This document shows positions 1 to 6,158 of a stretch of DNA of 6,319 nt, piece after piece. The stretch comes from Deltaproteobacteria bacterium (GTDB taxonomy: Bacteria > Myxococcota > Polyangia > Polyangiales > B10-G4): assembly GCA_019312705.1 (NCBI GenBank), contig JAFDCW010000283.1, positions 1 through 6,319 of the forward strand, written 5' to 3'. Under the pieces are notes generated by a model that was not told where the DNA came from, did not search any database, and was given only the letters and a program-made list of their open reading frames with translations. How positions within the stretch are numbered: the stretch's first letter is position 1; every line of letters starts with the position of its first letter. Both the position numbers and the translations under genes were made by a program.

Positions 1-33
1 CTTCACAGCCTTTTTTGTCTTTTTAGCAGCCAA
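1..33 (-). CDS. Possible N-terminus of a lysine/alanine-rich (histone H1-like) protein, partial
   Basis: Read on the minus strand from a TTG at 33-31, the first eleven codons give MAAKKTKKAVK and run off the window edge. Five of eleven residues are lysine, a composition typical of the N-terminus of bacterial histone-H1-like DNA-binding proteins, which are frequent in Myxococcota. A purine-rich GGGGGTGA lies at 44-37, its G-run six bases ahead of the TTG, and an in-frame TGA at 39-37 means the frame must start after it, at ATT or TTG. A promoter-like pair lies upstream at 95-66. The stretch is much richer in A/T than anything else in the window. It could instead be the T-rich tail of an upstream terminator read on the plus strand. 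With so few codons the call is tentative. Confidence 0.4.
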   Translation of the reverse strand, partial: MAAKKTKKAVK

Positions 34-36
34 AAT

Positions 37-44
37 TCACCCCC
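37..44 (-). promoter_or_regulatory. Candidate ribosome binding site for the left-edge minus-strand gene
   Basis: On the minus strand the bases read GGGGGTGA, close to a consensus Shine-Dalgarno followed by GTGA. Its G core ends six bases before the proposed TTG start at 33-31. This spacing is what favours TTG over the neighbouring ATT. It only matters if the Lys-rich frame is real. Confidence 0.35.
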
Positions 45-65
45 GTTTCCACAAGTTATGTCCAG

Positions 66-95
66 CGCATACCACCGGTCCCCCCGCCCTGTAAA
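66..95 (-). promoter_or_regulatory. Candidate promoter for the left-edge minus-strand gene
   Basis: On the minus strand TTTACA (95-90) matches five of six bases of the sigma-70-type -35 consensus. It is followed after 18 bp by TATGCG (71-66), a weak -10 with only the first three bases matching. A transcript would start near base 59 and give a leader of about 26 nt before the TTG at 33. No comparable promoter or Shine-Dalgarno site could be picked out for the plus-strand thrB in the same interval (34-116). Confidence 0.25.
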
Positions 96-116
96 GCGTG
101 CTACCCCGCGCCTCGG

Positions 117-1082
117 ATGGCGGTCTATACGAAGCTCGATAGTGCAGATGGGGAGCGCATCGCAGGGGCCCACGAATTGGGGCAATTGCGCGGAATTGCT
201 CCCATAGCCGCCGGCAGCGTCAACTCGAACTACTTCCTGGATACCGAACGAGGGCGTTGGTTCTGCCGGATCTACGAAGAACAGGAGAGCGACGGGGTCG
301 CCTACGAGTGGGCCGTCCTGGGCCACCTCGCGGACCATGGGCTGCCGGTGCCGGTGCGGGTCGCCGGTCCCGCCCCGGGTGACGTTCGCGTGCAAGGCAA
401 GCCCACGGCGGTCTTCGAGCTGGTGGGGGGGGCCGAGACCTGCCAGGCCGGTGTCACCGTCGCCCGGGCCGCCTCGGTCGGCGCGTTCCTGGCTCGGGCC
501 CATCGCGCTCTCGACGACTTCCCCGAGCGCCGCGAGGGCCGCTTCACGACCATGGATGTCCGGAAGCGCTTGGACTCGGCCGCGGCCGCCGGCGATGCGC
601 AGCTGACTCCGGTGATCAGCACGGTCAGGGGCGCCCTCGACGAGGTTGAGCGGGACCTGCCCCGGGACTTGCCCCGAGGCGTCATCCACGGAGACCTCTT
701 TCGCGACAACGTGCGCTTCGACGGGGACCGGATCGTGGCGGCCATCGACTGGGAAAGCGCGAGCGACGAGGCCAGGGTCTACGACATCGCCGTGACCTTG
801 CTGGCGTGGTGCTGGGGGGACGACCTCGACGTGCAACTCGGTCGGGCCCTCGCCGGGGCCTATGTCGCGGCCCGGCCCCTCACCGGTGCCGAACGCGACG
901 CCCTTCGGCTCTCGGCCATGGCCGCCGCCGCACGGTTCACCACCACCCGAATCACGGATTTCCACCTGCGCGGAGACGCCGGCGGCACCCGGGTCATGAA
1001 AGACTACCGCCGCTTCCTCGCCCGCCTAGAGCGCGTCACAGCGATGTCCTCAGACGAATTCGCCACGACCCTGGGCATCTAG
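117..1082 (+). CDS. thrB: Homoserine kinase (ThrB, APH-fold type)
   Basis: This cytoplasmic kinase phosphorylates L-homoserine with ATP to O-phospho-L-homoserine, the step before threonine synthase in threonine biosynthesis. The 321-residue length fits the aminoglycoside-phosphotransferase-fold ThrB family, not the GHMP-type homoserine kinase. The start is anchored by the family opening MAVYT, although no good Shine-Dalgarno is seen. Landmarks in order are the nucleotide-loop region with NSNYFL near residues 36-41, the catalytic loop HGDLFRDN at 191-198 (D193 the expected catalytic base, N198 metal-binding), and the metal-binding IDW at 210-212, followed by YDIAVTLLAWCW at 222-233, which closely matches the ThrB pattern. 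Canonical ThrB usually has IDFY where this has IDWE, a mild substitution. A run of eight G at 425-432 encodes V103-G105. The gene converges on the S41 protease gene with 38 bp between stops and appears monocistronic in this window. Confidence 0.92.
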   Translation: MAVYTKLDSADGERIAGAHELGQLRGIAPIAAGSVNSNYFLDTERGRWFCRIYEEQESDGVAYEWAVLGHLADHGLPVPVRVAGPAPGDVRVQGKPTAVFELVGGAETCQAGVTVARAASVGAFLARAHRALDDFPERREGRFTTMDVRKRLDSAAAAGDAQLTPVISTVRGALDEVERDLPRDLPRGVIHGDLFRDNVRFDGDRIVAAIDWESASDEARVYDIAVTLLAWCWGDDLDVQLGRALAGAYVAARPLTGAERDALRLSAMAAAARFTTTRITDFHLRGDAGGTRVMKDYRRFLARLERVTAMSSDEFATTLGI

Positions 1083-1123
1083 CCAACAAGCCGCGCGAGA
1101 AGACGCGGTGGGCGCCTTGGCTA
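1080..1123. terminator. Inverted repeat containing both convergent stop codons (thrB / S41 protease)
   Basis: TAGCCAA at 1080-1086 is an exact inverted copy of TTGGCTA at 1117-1123. The first arm begins with the TAG stop of thrB; the second ends with CTA, which is the TAG stop of the minus-strand protease gene. Inside lies a second inverted repeat, CCGCG (1091-1095) and CGCGG (1104-1108), around an 8-nt loop, plus the palindrome GGCGCC at 1111-1116. There is no T-tract on either side, so intrinsic termination by the classical route is uncertain. The gap between two converging genes is the expected place for a bidirectional terminator. Confidence 0.45.
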
Positions 1124-4100
1124 CGGGACGTCGTCGAAGGCGCCGAACGCGTGGTCATCATACTGGGGTGTTTCCATCAGGGCCCCGTCGGGGCCGTCGC
1201 GCCTCACCACGAAGGTCTCGCGGGAGATGACGTCATCGGACTCGCGGGCGAAGACGGTGATGTAGTTGATGCCTGGGGTCAGGGTGACCTCGGTCTCGAA
1301 GGAGGCTTCGGTCTGGCTGCCATTGCCCCTATTGGGCTGGTAGTAGACCTTGCGCGAGCCAACGAAGATGTAGAGGTCACGGAGCTGCTGGTCGTCCCGG
1401 GCGGTGCCCGAGAGCGCGAGGGTTGGGCTTCGGGTGACGAGCACCCCGCCGTAGTCGACCTCGAGGCGCGGGGGCATGTGGCTGACGTGCCACGCCAGGG
1501 TGCCACCGGAACCGCTTCCGATTTCACTGTCGGCGACCCAGCCCGGGCGGCCGTCGCCGAGGTCCACGCGGACCCAACCGGGGAGGGTGGCCTGGGCCGG
1601 GACCGAGAGGGCTCCCCCGTCGGCACGAGCGATGGGCTCGCCTCCGACATCGGGCTGAGCGCGCACGGTCGCGCCGGACGCCAGGCTGACGTTCCCGGTC
1701 CGCGCCGTCGGCGCGCCAGAGGCCTGCTCGATCGCGACGTCGATCTTCTCGGTGACGTACTCGCGCAGATCCGTATCGATGACCGAGACCTCGAGCTTGG
1801 CCTCGTCGTGCTCGAAGTCCGACAGCACCTCGAACTGGAACTCGACGACTCGTTCGTCGCCGGGCTCCATCGATTCGACGCTGAACCGACCGGCCCGGAG
1901 GAGGACCCCGCGACCCGAGAGGTTGCGTAGGTTGGCGCGCGTGTCGTAGCTCCGGCCTCGGCCGACGTTGCGCACGCGCAGGTAGAGGCTGGCCCGCTCA
2001 CCGCGCTGGAGGCGACCGTCGCCGTTGCCTTGGGTGTCGGCGACCTGGAGGGAGTAGGCAAACTGAGGGCGCGGCAGGGCGGTGACCCGGGTCCGAAGCT
2101 CTCCCGGATCTGGCGCGTTGCCGTTGGCCTCTTCGAACTCGACCCGAACGCCGTCGGCGCGGTTCGCGACGTCCCGGGGGAGCGTGCAGGAGCGGGTGCC
2201 ATTCTGCCCTTCGCAGACGCCGAGGGTCGTCGACCACTCGCGCGTCTGCCCCGGGTCGAGGCGCCCGAAGACCAGCTCTCGGCCGTCGAAGAGGCGGTAG
2301 TCGCTCTTCGTCTGGGCGCGCAGCTGGTAGAGGGGATGGTCACCGCGGTTGGTCACCCGCACCTGGATTTCGAAAGGCTCACCGGCCTGGCCGGTGTCGT
2401 CGGGGCGATTGGTCGTGACCTGGACGTCGACCTCGCTCGGGCCGAGGTCCGGGCCGGTGCTCCAGTCGACGCCGAGGCGGCGAAGCTCGGTCACCGCCTT
2501 GCCGAGCTCCTGGCCGGAGACCCGCTCGAGGACCGCCGCCGCATCGCTGAGCATCTCGCGGCGCCCGGAGCGCTGGGCCCCGGAGAGCAGCGCCCGGCTA
2601 AAGCGCAGGAGGAACTCTCCTTCTTCTTCGTTTTCCTGGTCCTGGGGGTCCGCGTCCCGGAGCCGCTGACGCTCTTCGCCGGAGAGGTAGTAGCGAAGGG
2701 TCGTCGCCGACTGTTCGGCCTCGCGGATGCGATCGCTCGTGAGCGCCGACCGCAGGTCCGCCTCGCGCAGGTAGGCGCTGTTGACGGAGAGGTCCATGTC
2801 TTCGCGGTCTACCGTCATGGGATCGATGGCGATGTCGGGGACGATGCCGACGCCCTGAATCGACACGTCACCGGGGGTCAGATATTGCGCAATGGTCAGC
2901 TTGAGGGCCGAGCCGTCCTGGAAGTCGTAGAGGACCTGGACCGACCCCTTGCCGAAGGTCCTTTGTCCCACGATGAGCGCGCGGTCGTGGGCCTTGAGGG
3001 CGCCGGCGACGATCTCCGAGGCCGAGGCGCTGCCCCCGTTGACCAAGACGATCATCGGATAGTCGGGCTCGGTACCGTCCTGGCGGGCGAACTTCTCGTC
3101 CCTCTGGGAGGGGTCGTTCGACGCGGTCGTCACGATGTTGCCGCTCGGCAGGAAGGCGTCGGAGACGCGAACGGCCTGGTCGAGGAGCCCCCCCGGGTCG
3201 TCCCGAAGATCGAGCACGAGCCCCCGCATGCCTTCGCGATGCAGCTGCGAAAGCGCCCGGCGCATGTCCTCGTAGGTATTGCCCTGGAAGCTCTTGATGG
3301 AGATGTATCCGACGTCGTCGCCGAGCATGCGGTGCTCGATCGAGTCGATGTGGATGACGGCTCGGACGAGCTCGAAGCGACGCGGGCGCGTGAAGCCGCC
3401 GCGGCCGTCGCGGACGACGTACACGTCGACGGAAGACCCGGGAGCGCCCCGGAGCCGGTCCACAGCCTCCGAGAGCGGCATGTTGAGGGTGGATTCGTCG
3501 TTGATTTTGACGATCTGATCGCCCGCGTGCAGCCCGGCCCGGGAGGCCGGGGTGTTGTCCATGGGCTTGATGATGGTCAGCTGGCCATCTCGAATCGAGA
3601 TGACGATGCCGAGGCCACCGAACTCCCCGCGCGTGCTCATGCGCATCTCTTCGTAGACGTCGGGGGTCAGGAGCACCGTGTGGGGGTCGAGGGTGCGCAG
3701 CATGCCGTTGACCGCCGCGTACTCGATATCCCGGAGGTCGATGTCCTCGTCCTCGAGGTTCTGCTGCAGGAACGCGAAGATCTCGCGAAAGCGATTGGCC
3801 AGGGCCCAGGGGCTATTGACGTCGTCGACGCGGTACTCGTGGTGCTGGTCGTTCACCTGCACCGTCAGGGTGGGCGCGTCTTGCTCGTAGTGGACGAGGA
3901 CTGGGGCGACGGAGCGCTGGATGGCGTTGAGGCCGGAGAGCAGCATCGCCTTGGGCCGGACCCGGTCGGGCTCGACGTAGTGGTCCTTCACCTCGAGGAT
4001 CGCCCGGTTCAGGACGGCGCGCCGCGTCAGGTCGTAGGGCTCACGGTTCCGCGCCGCGAGAGCCCGGGGCGACGCGTTGATGTCGATGTCGAGGCCGTTG

Positions 4101-4189
4101 TTTACCGGCCAGACGAACGTGATCGTGAAGGCACCGAGGACGGCGGCGAGGGCAACGAGGGGTTTCCACAGGGGGGCAAGTCGACGCAT
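1121..4189 (-). CDS. Membrane-anchored S41 carboxyl-terminal processing protease with PDZ and long Ig/SH3-like tail
   Basis: This is a periplasmic serine protease of the CtpA/Prc family (S41), which cleaves envelope substrates near their C-termini. An N-terminal membrane segment spans about residues 8-28. A linker and helical region (about 50-185) precedes a PDZ domain from GGLGIVI (191-197) to about 275. The S41 core (about 290-460) holds RDDPGGLLDQ (329-338), GGSASASEIVAGAL with expected nucleophile S389, and TFGKGSVQ with general-base K414; the 25-residue Ser-Lys spacing matches E. coli Prc. The tail contains an acidic stretch (512-526), two Ig/CARDB-like domains (about 583-700 and 705-822), an SH3-like domain (about 832-892) and a final Ig-like domain (about 905-997). 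The only two cysteines, C659 and C668, could form a disulfide. At 1022 residues it is far longer than ordinary CtpA (about 400-550) and, from memory, resembles the myxobacterial MXAN_5808-type peptidases. An in-frame TAA at 4210-4208 limits upstream extension; AAGGA at 4209-4205 is 15 nt from the ATG, rather far. Confidence 0.94.
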   Translation of the reverse strand: MRRLAPLWKPLVALAAVLGAFTITFVWPVNNGLDIDINASPRALAARNREPYDLTRRAVLNRAILEVKDHYVEPDRVRPKAMLLSGLNAIQRSVAPVLVHYEQDAPTLTVQVNDQHHEYRVDDVNSPWALANRFREIFAFLQQNLEDEDIDLRDIEYAAVNGMLRTLDPHTVLLTPDVYEEMRMSTRGEFGGLGIVISIRDGQLTIIKPMDNTPASRAGLHAGDQIVKINDESTLNMPLSEAVDRLRGAPGSSVDVYVVRDGRGGFTRPRRFELVRAVIHIDSIEHRMLGDDVGYISIKSFQGNTYEDMRRALSQLHREGMRGLVLDLRDDPGGLLDQAVRVSDAFLPSGNIVTTASNDPSQRDEKFARQDGTEPDYPMIVLVNGGSASASEIVAGALKAHDRALIVGQRTFGKGSVQVLYDFQDGSALKLTIAQYLTPGDVSIQGVGIVPDIAIDPMTVDREDMDLSVNSAYLREADLRSALTSDRIREAEQSATTLRYYLSGEERQRLRDADPQDQENEEEGEFLLRFSRALLSGAQRSGRREMLSDAAAVLERVSGQELGKAVTELRRLGVDWSTGPDLGPSEVDVQVTTNRPDDTGQAGEPFEIQVRVTNRGDHPLYQLRAQTKSDYRLFDGRELVFGRLDPGQTREWSTTLGVCEGQNGTRSCTLPRDVANRADGVRVEFEEANGNAPDPGELRTRVTALPRPQFAYSLQVADTQGNGDGRLQRGERASLYLRVRNVGRGRSYDTRANLRNLSGRGVLLRAGRFSVESMEPGDERVVEFQFEVLSDFEHDEAKLEVSVIDTDLREYVTEKIDVAIEQASGAPTARTGNVSLASGATVRAQPDVGGEPIARADGGALSVPAQATLPGWVRVDLGDGRPGWVADSEIGSGSGGTLAWHVSHMPPRLEVDYGGVLVTRSPTLALSGTARDDQQLRDLYIFVGSRKVYYQPNRGNGSQTEASFETEVTLTPGINYITVFARESDDVISRETFVVRRDGPDGALMETPQYDDHAFGAFDDVP

Positions 4190-4212
4190 TCGGGGCTTTC
4201 GGGGTCCTTACA

Positions 4213-4224
4213 GTTCCTCGGAAC
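4213..4224. repeat. Small palindrome, possible operator
   Basis: GTTCC and GGAAC form perfect 5-bp inverted arms around a 2-bp centre (GTTCCTCGGAAC). The site covers the predicted transcription start of the minus-strand protease gene and sits inside the spacer of the candidate plus-strand promoter, so a bound repressor could block both. Arms this short also arise by chance. Confidence 0.25.
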
Positions 4225-4228
4225 AGGG

Positions 4229-4234
4229 ATTATA
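4229..4234 (-). promoter_or_regulatory. -10 element for the S41 protease gene
   Basis: The minus strand reads an exact TATAAT, conspicuous in DNA this GC-rich, 39 bp before the ATG at 4189. The predicted transcription start is near 4222, leaving a leader of about 33 nt. The bases 16-18 bp upstream (around 4251-4258) do not resemble TTGACA and there is no TG extension, so activator help or an alternative sigma factor is possible. Confidence 0.45.
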
Positions 4235-4337
4235 GGTCCCGAGGGTGGTGGCGGCTACCGCGGTCTATCGACAGAGACAACCAAAGCCCCACGAGTGTTC
4301 CGGACGTATGACCTGCCAATTCGTTTAGATTTCCGCT

Positions 4338-6146
4338 GTGGACGAGCAATGGACCGATCCTGCGTACGTCCGCACCCGGAGACGGAGAAAGACGATCTGG
4401 CTGCTCGGCTTCCTCGCCCACGTCGCCCTTTTTGCGATCCTCGTCGTCTGGCCGTACTTCCGCGGCGACATCCGGGGCCGCGACGCACGCTTGGGTTTTG
4501 GCCGTTTTGCGGCGTGCTTTTACGGGCGAGAACCCTCCGGGGCGACCGGGCTGTCGTTTCCCCGGGGGGATCGCCTGGCCTACGCGAGCCGATACCTCGG
4601 CGATGACGCCGGGTGGCCGTCTCGGTGCACGCCGCTCCTCGACGAGATCATCGTGGGCGACCCCCTCCTGCTCTACCCAGGAGTGAAAGCGGCTGAGGAG
4701 GCAGTGCGACGGGCGGCTGCGGCGGTGGCGACCGAACTCGAGGCCACCGCGGCGGCCCGGGGCGGGGCCACCGGGCGTGTGCCCACGGCTGCCCACGATG
4801 CGGTAGGTCGCCTTGCGGCGGCGCTGGCGGAGATGGCCCGCGAGGTCGACCCCATGACGCCCTTGCGCGACGAGGTGATCGTCCTGGGCCCCGTCACGCT
4901 ACCCGAACCGGCCCGGGTGCCGCTCACCGCCGCGAGCGATGCCGTCATCCAAATCGAAAGCCGGGCCGACGGCATTCTCATCCGCGCCGCCGACCACCGG
5001 GGGCTCAGCCGAACTCGGGTCGGGGCAGGGCGGTCCCGGTACCTGCGCATTCGTAGGCCCCGAGCCGTCCGGGGCATGATCGCCTCGGCGGGGTCCGACG
5101 AGCCGGTGCTGATCTTTGCGACGGCCGATACCGTATGTCGGGAAGACCCGAACCACTGCGCCCAACGCGCGACCGGCGTCGCCGAGTGGGTGGCGGGGCA
5201 GGGGCCAACAGCCACCCGCTGGCTCTCCGGCCACGCCTTGGGCCGTGTCGATCGCACCGTCTCGAGCCAGGGCGAAGAGGTCGTCATGGTCGCCGTAGCC
5301 GACGGGGGGACCGGCGCGGAGGTGCGGCGCTTCGCGATGGGCGAGGACGACGAAGACGACGAAGACGAGCAGCCTCCGGCGATCCTACCGGCCACCGAAT
5401 CGATCGTGCTCGACGGCATGGCCACCGGGGACGACGCGCTCCTCTTCGCCGACCGCGTGCTCTATTCGACGAGGGGCGAGCAGGGCGGCGTTCGATTCTT
5501 CAGTCGGGTCCTCGACGCCCACGTCGCACCCGAGGCAACAAATGCCCGAGAGCTCGCCACCATCGACGGCGAAACGCCGTTCATCGCGGCGTGCTCATCC
5601 GGGGCGGGACAGTCCTACGCGGCCCTCGCGACGGACCGGCGCATCGTCGTCATCGAAGAGAACGACGGAGACGTAACCGAGCGATTCCGGGGCGGGGGTC
5701 TCGGCGTGGCGGCCCTCGACCCGCGCTACCCCTCACGTGACTACTTGCGGCTCTCGTGCGATGAGAGCGGCGCGTCGCTTGCTCTTCACAGGGGGGATGG
5801 TCAGCTCTCGGTCGTCTCCTGCGCCAAAGGCGAGCCGTGCACCGCCGAAGAGCCAGTGGATCAGGCCGACAGTTTCGACATGGTTCGAGTCGATGGTGAG
5901 ACTCTCGCCGCGTGGACTCGGGAGCCGACGGCGGGGGCAATTCGCGTGCGGGTGCTCGGGACGGCTGTCGACGCCGGTCGCATCGTGGGCGCCTGTTTCG
6001 ACGACGGCACGGGGCTCTGCGGTCTGCCTAGGCTCGCGGCGCGCAATGGTCGGGTCGTTCTTGTCGCCCAGGAGGGCCGGGATCTCCGGGTCGTCGAGTC
6101 CCACGACGCTGGGCGCACCTTCGAGCGCATGCGCGGCATCCGCTGA
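4338..6146 (+). CDS. Single-pass membrane-anchored protein with predicted beta-propeller-like periplasmic domain, function unknown
   Basis: I do not recognise this 602-residue protein as a named family. It opens with the basic cluster RTRRRRK (12-18) followed by one hydrophobic segment (about 20-40), the pattern of a signal anchor with the bulk outside the cytoplasm. Residues about 115-170 are Ala-rich and helical, possibly coiled coil. From about 200 onward, short beta-rich units repeat (for example near 254-262, 314-320, 412-440, 468-493, 512-540 and 571-596), suggesting a propeller. The end carries a good Asp-box, SHDAGRTF (588-595), of the kind found in sialidase/BNR propellers. Only one clear Asp-box is present, so enzymatic sialidase activity should not be assumed. 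An acidic run of nine Asp/Glu (336-344) is a likely surface loop. Close cysteine pairs (267/274, 495/501, 553/561) suit export. The start is GTG at 4338: an in-frame TAG at 4326-4328 excludes longer forms, and no Shine-Dalgarno is visible. It is divergent from the S41 protease. Confidence 0.85.
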   Translation: MDEQWTDPAYVRTRRRRKTIWLLGFLAHVALFAILVVWPYFRGDIRGRDARLGFGRFAACFYGREPSGATGLSFPRGDRLAYASRYLGDDAGWPSRCTPLLDEIIVGDPLLLYPGVKAAEEAVRRAAAAVATELEATAAARGGATGRVPTAAHDAVGRLAAALAEMAREVDPMTPLRDEVIVLGPVTLPEPARVPLTAASDAVIQIESRADGILIRAADHRGLSRTRVGAGRSRYLRIRRPRAVRGMIASAGSDEPVLIFATADTVCREDPNHCAQRATGVAEWVAGQGPTATRWLSGHALGRVDRTVSSQGEEVVMVAVADGGTGAEVRRFAMGEDDEDDEDEQPPAILPATESIVLDGMATGDDALLFADRVLYSTRGEQGGVRFFSRVLDAHVAPEATNARELATIDGETPFIAACSSGAGQSYAALATDRRIVVIEENDGDVTERFRGGGLGVAALDPRYPSRDYLRLSCDESGASLALHRGDGQLSVVSCAKGEPCTAEEPVDQADSFDMVRVDGETLAAWTREPTAGAIRVRVLGTAVDAGRIVGACFDDGTGLCGLPRLAARNGRVVLVAQEGRDLRVVESHDAGRTFERMRGIR

Positions 6147-6158
6147 GGTCGCTCAGCG
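6141..6158. terminator. Hairpin containing both convergent stop codons
   Basis: CGCTGAG (6141-6147) and CTCAGCG (6152-6158) are perfect 7-bp inverted arms around the loop GTCG. The left arm contains the TGA stop of the plus-strand gene (6144-6146). The right arm contains TCA (6153-6155), the TGA stop of the minus-strand transporter gene. No T-tract follows on either strand. Its position between convergent genes suggests a bidirectional terminator or an RNA 3'-end stabiliser. Confidence 0.45.

Larger units (their letters stand above)
4207..4236 (+). promoter_or_regulatory. Candidate promoter for the 4338-6146 gene
   Basis: On the plus strand CTTACA (4207-4212, four of six -35 bases) and TATAGG (4231-4236, four of six -10 bases) are separated by 18 bp. 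The predicted start near 4243 would give a leader of about 95 nt. It shares its A/T core with the opposing minus-strand -10, so the two promoters would be mutually exclusive on one DNA molecule. A rival possibility is the TAGATT at 4326-4331, which would give a leaderless transcript. Confidence 0.25.

Noticed and set aside
1..24. Two T-runs read as an intrinsic terminator on the plus strand
   Set aside because: No GC-rich stem is visible before them inside the window, and the coding reading on the minus strand is at least as good; it cannot be settled without the flank.
3..965. 320-codon open frame on the minus strand opposite thrB
   Set aside because: It is a shadow of the homoserine kinase gene, rich in Gly/Pro/Arg with no motif.
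806..1930. 374-codon plus-strand frame spanning the thrB end and the protease tail
   Set aside because: It overlaps two well-supported genes in other frames and has Arg-rich, low-complexity sequence.
4308..4328. Six-residue upstream open frame (MTCQFV) before the GTG at 4338
   Set aside because: No ribosome binding site and no attenuation-type hairpin or codon bias was seen; likely chance.
2030..4606. 858-codon open frame on the plus strand, antisense to the protease gene
   Set aside because: It lies opposite an unmistakable S41 protease, its translation shows no domain I recognise, and such frames are expected where the sense gene avoids TTA, CTA and TCA in GC-rich DNA.
4673..5425. 250-codon minus-strand frame opposite the 602-residue gene
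   Set aside because: Ser/Ala/Arg-rich translation with no domains; the plus-strand frame has a coherent membrane anchor, cysteine pairs and Asp-box.
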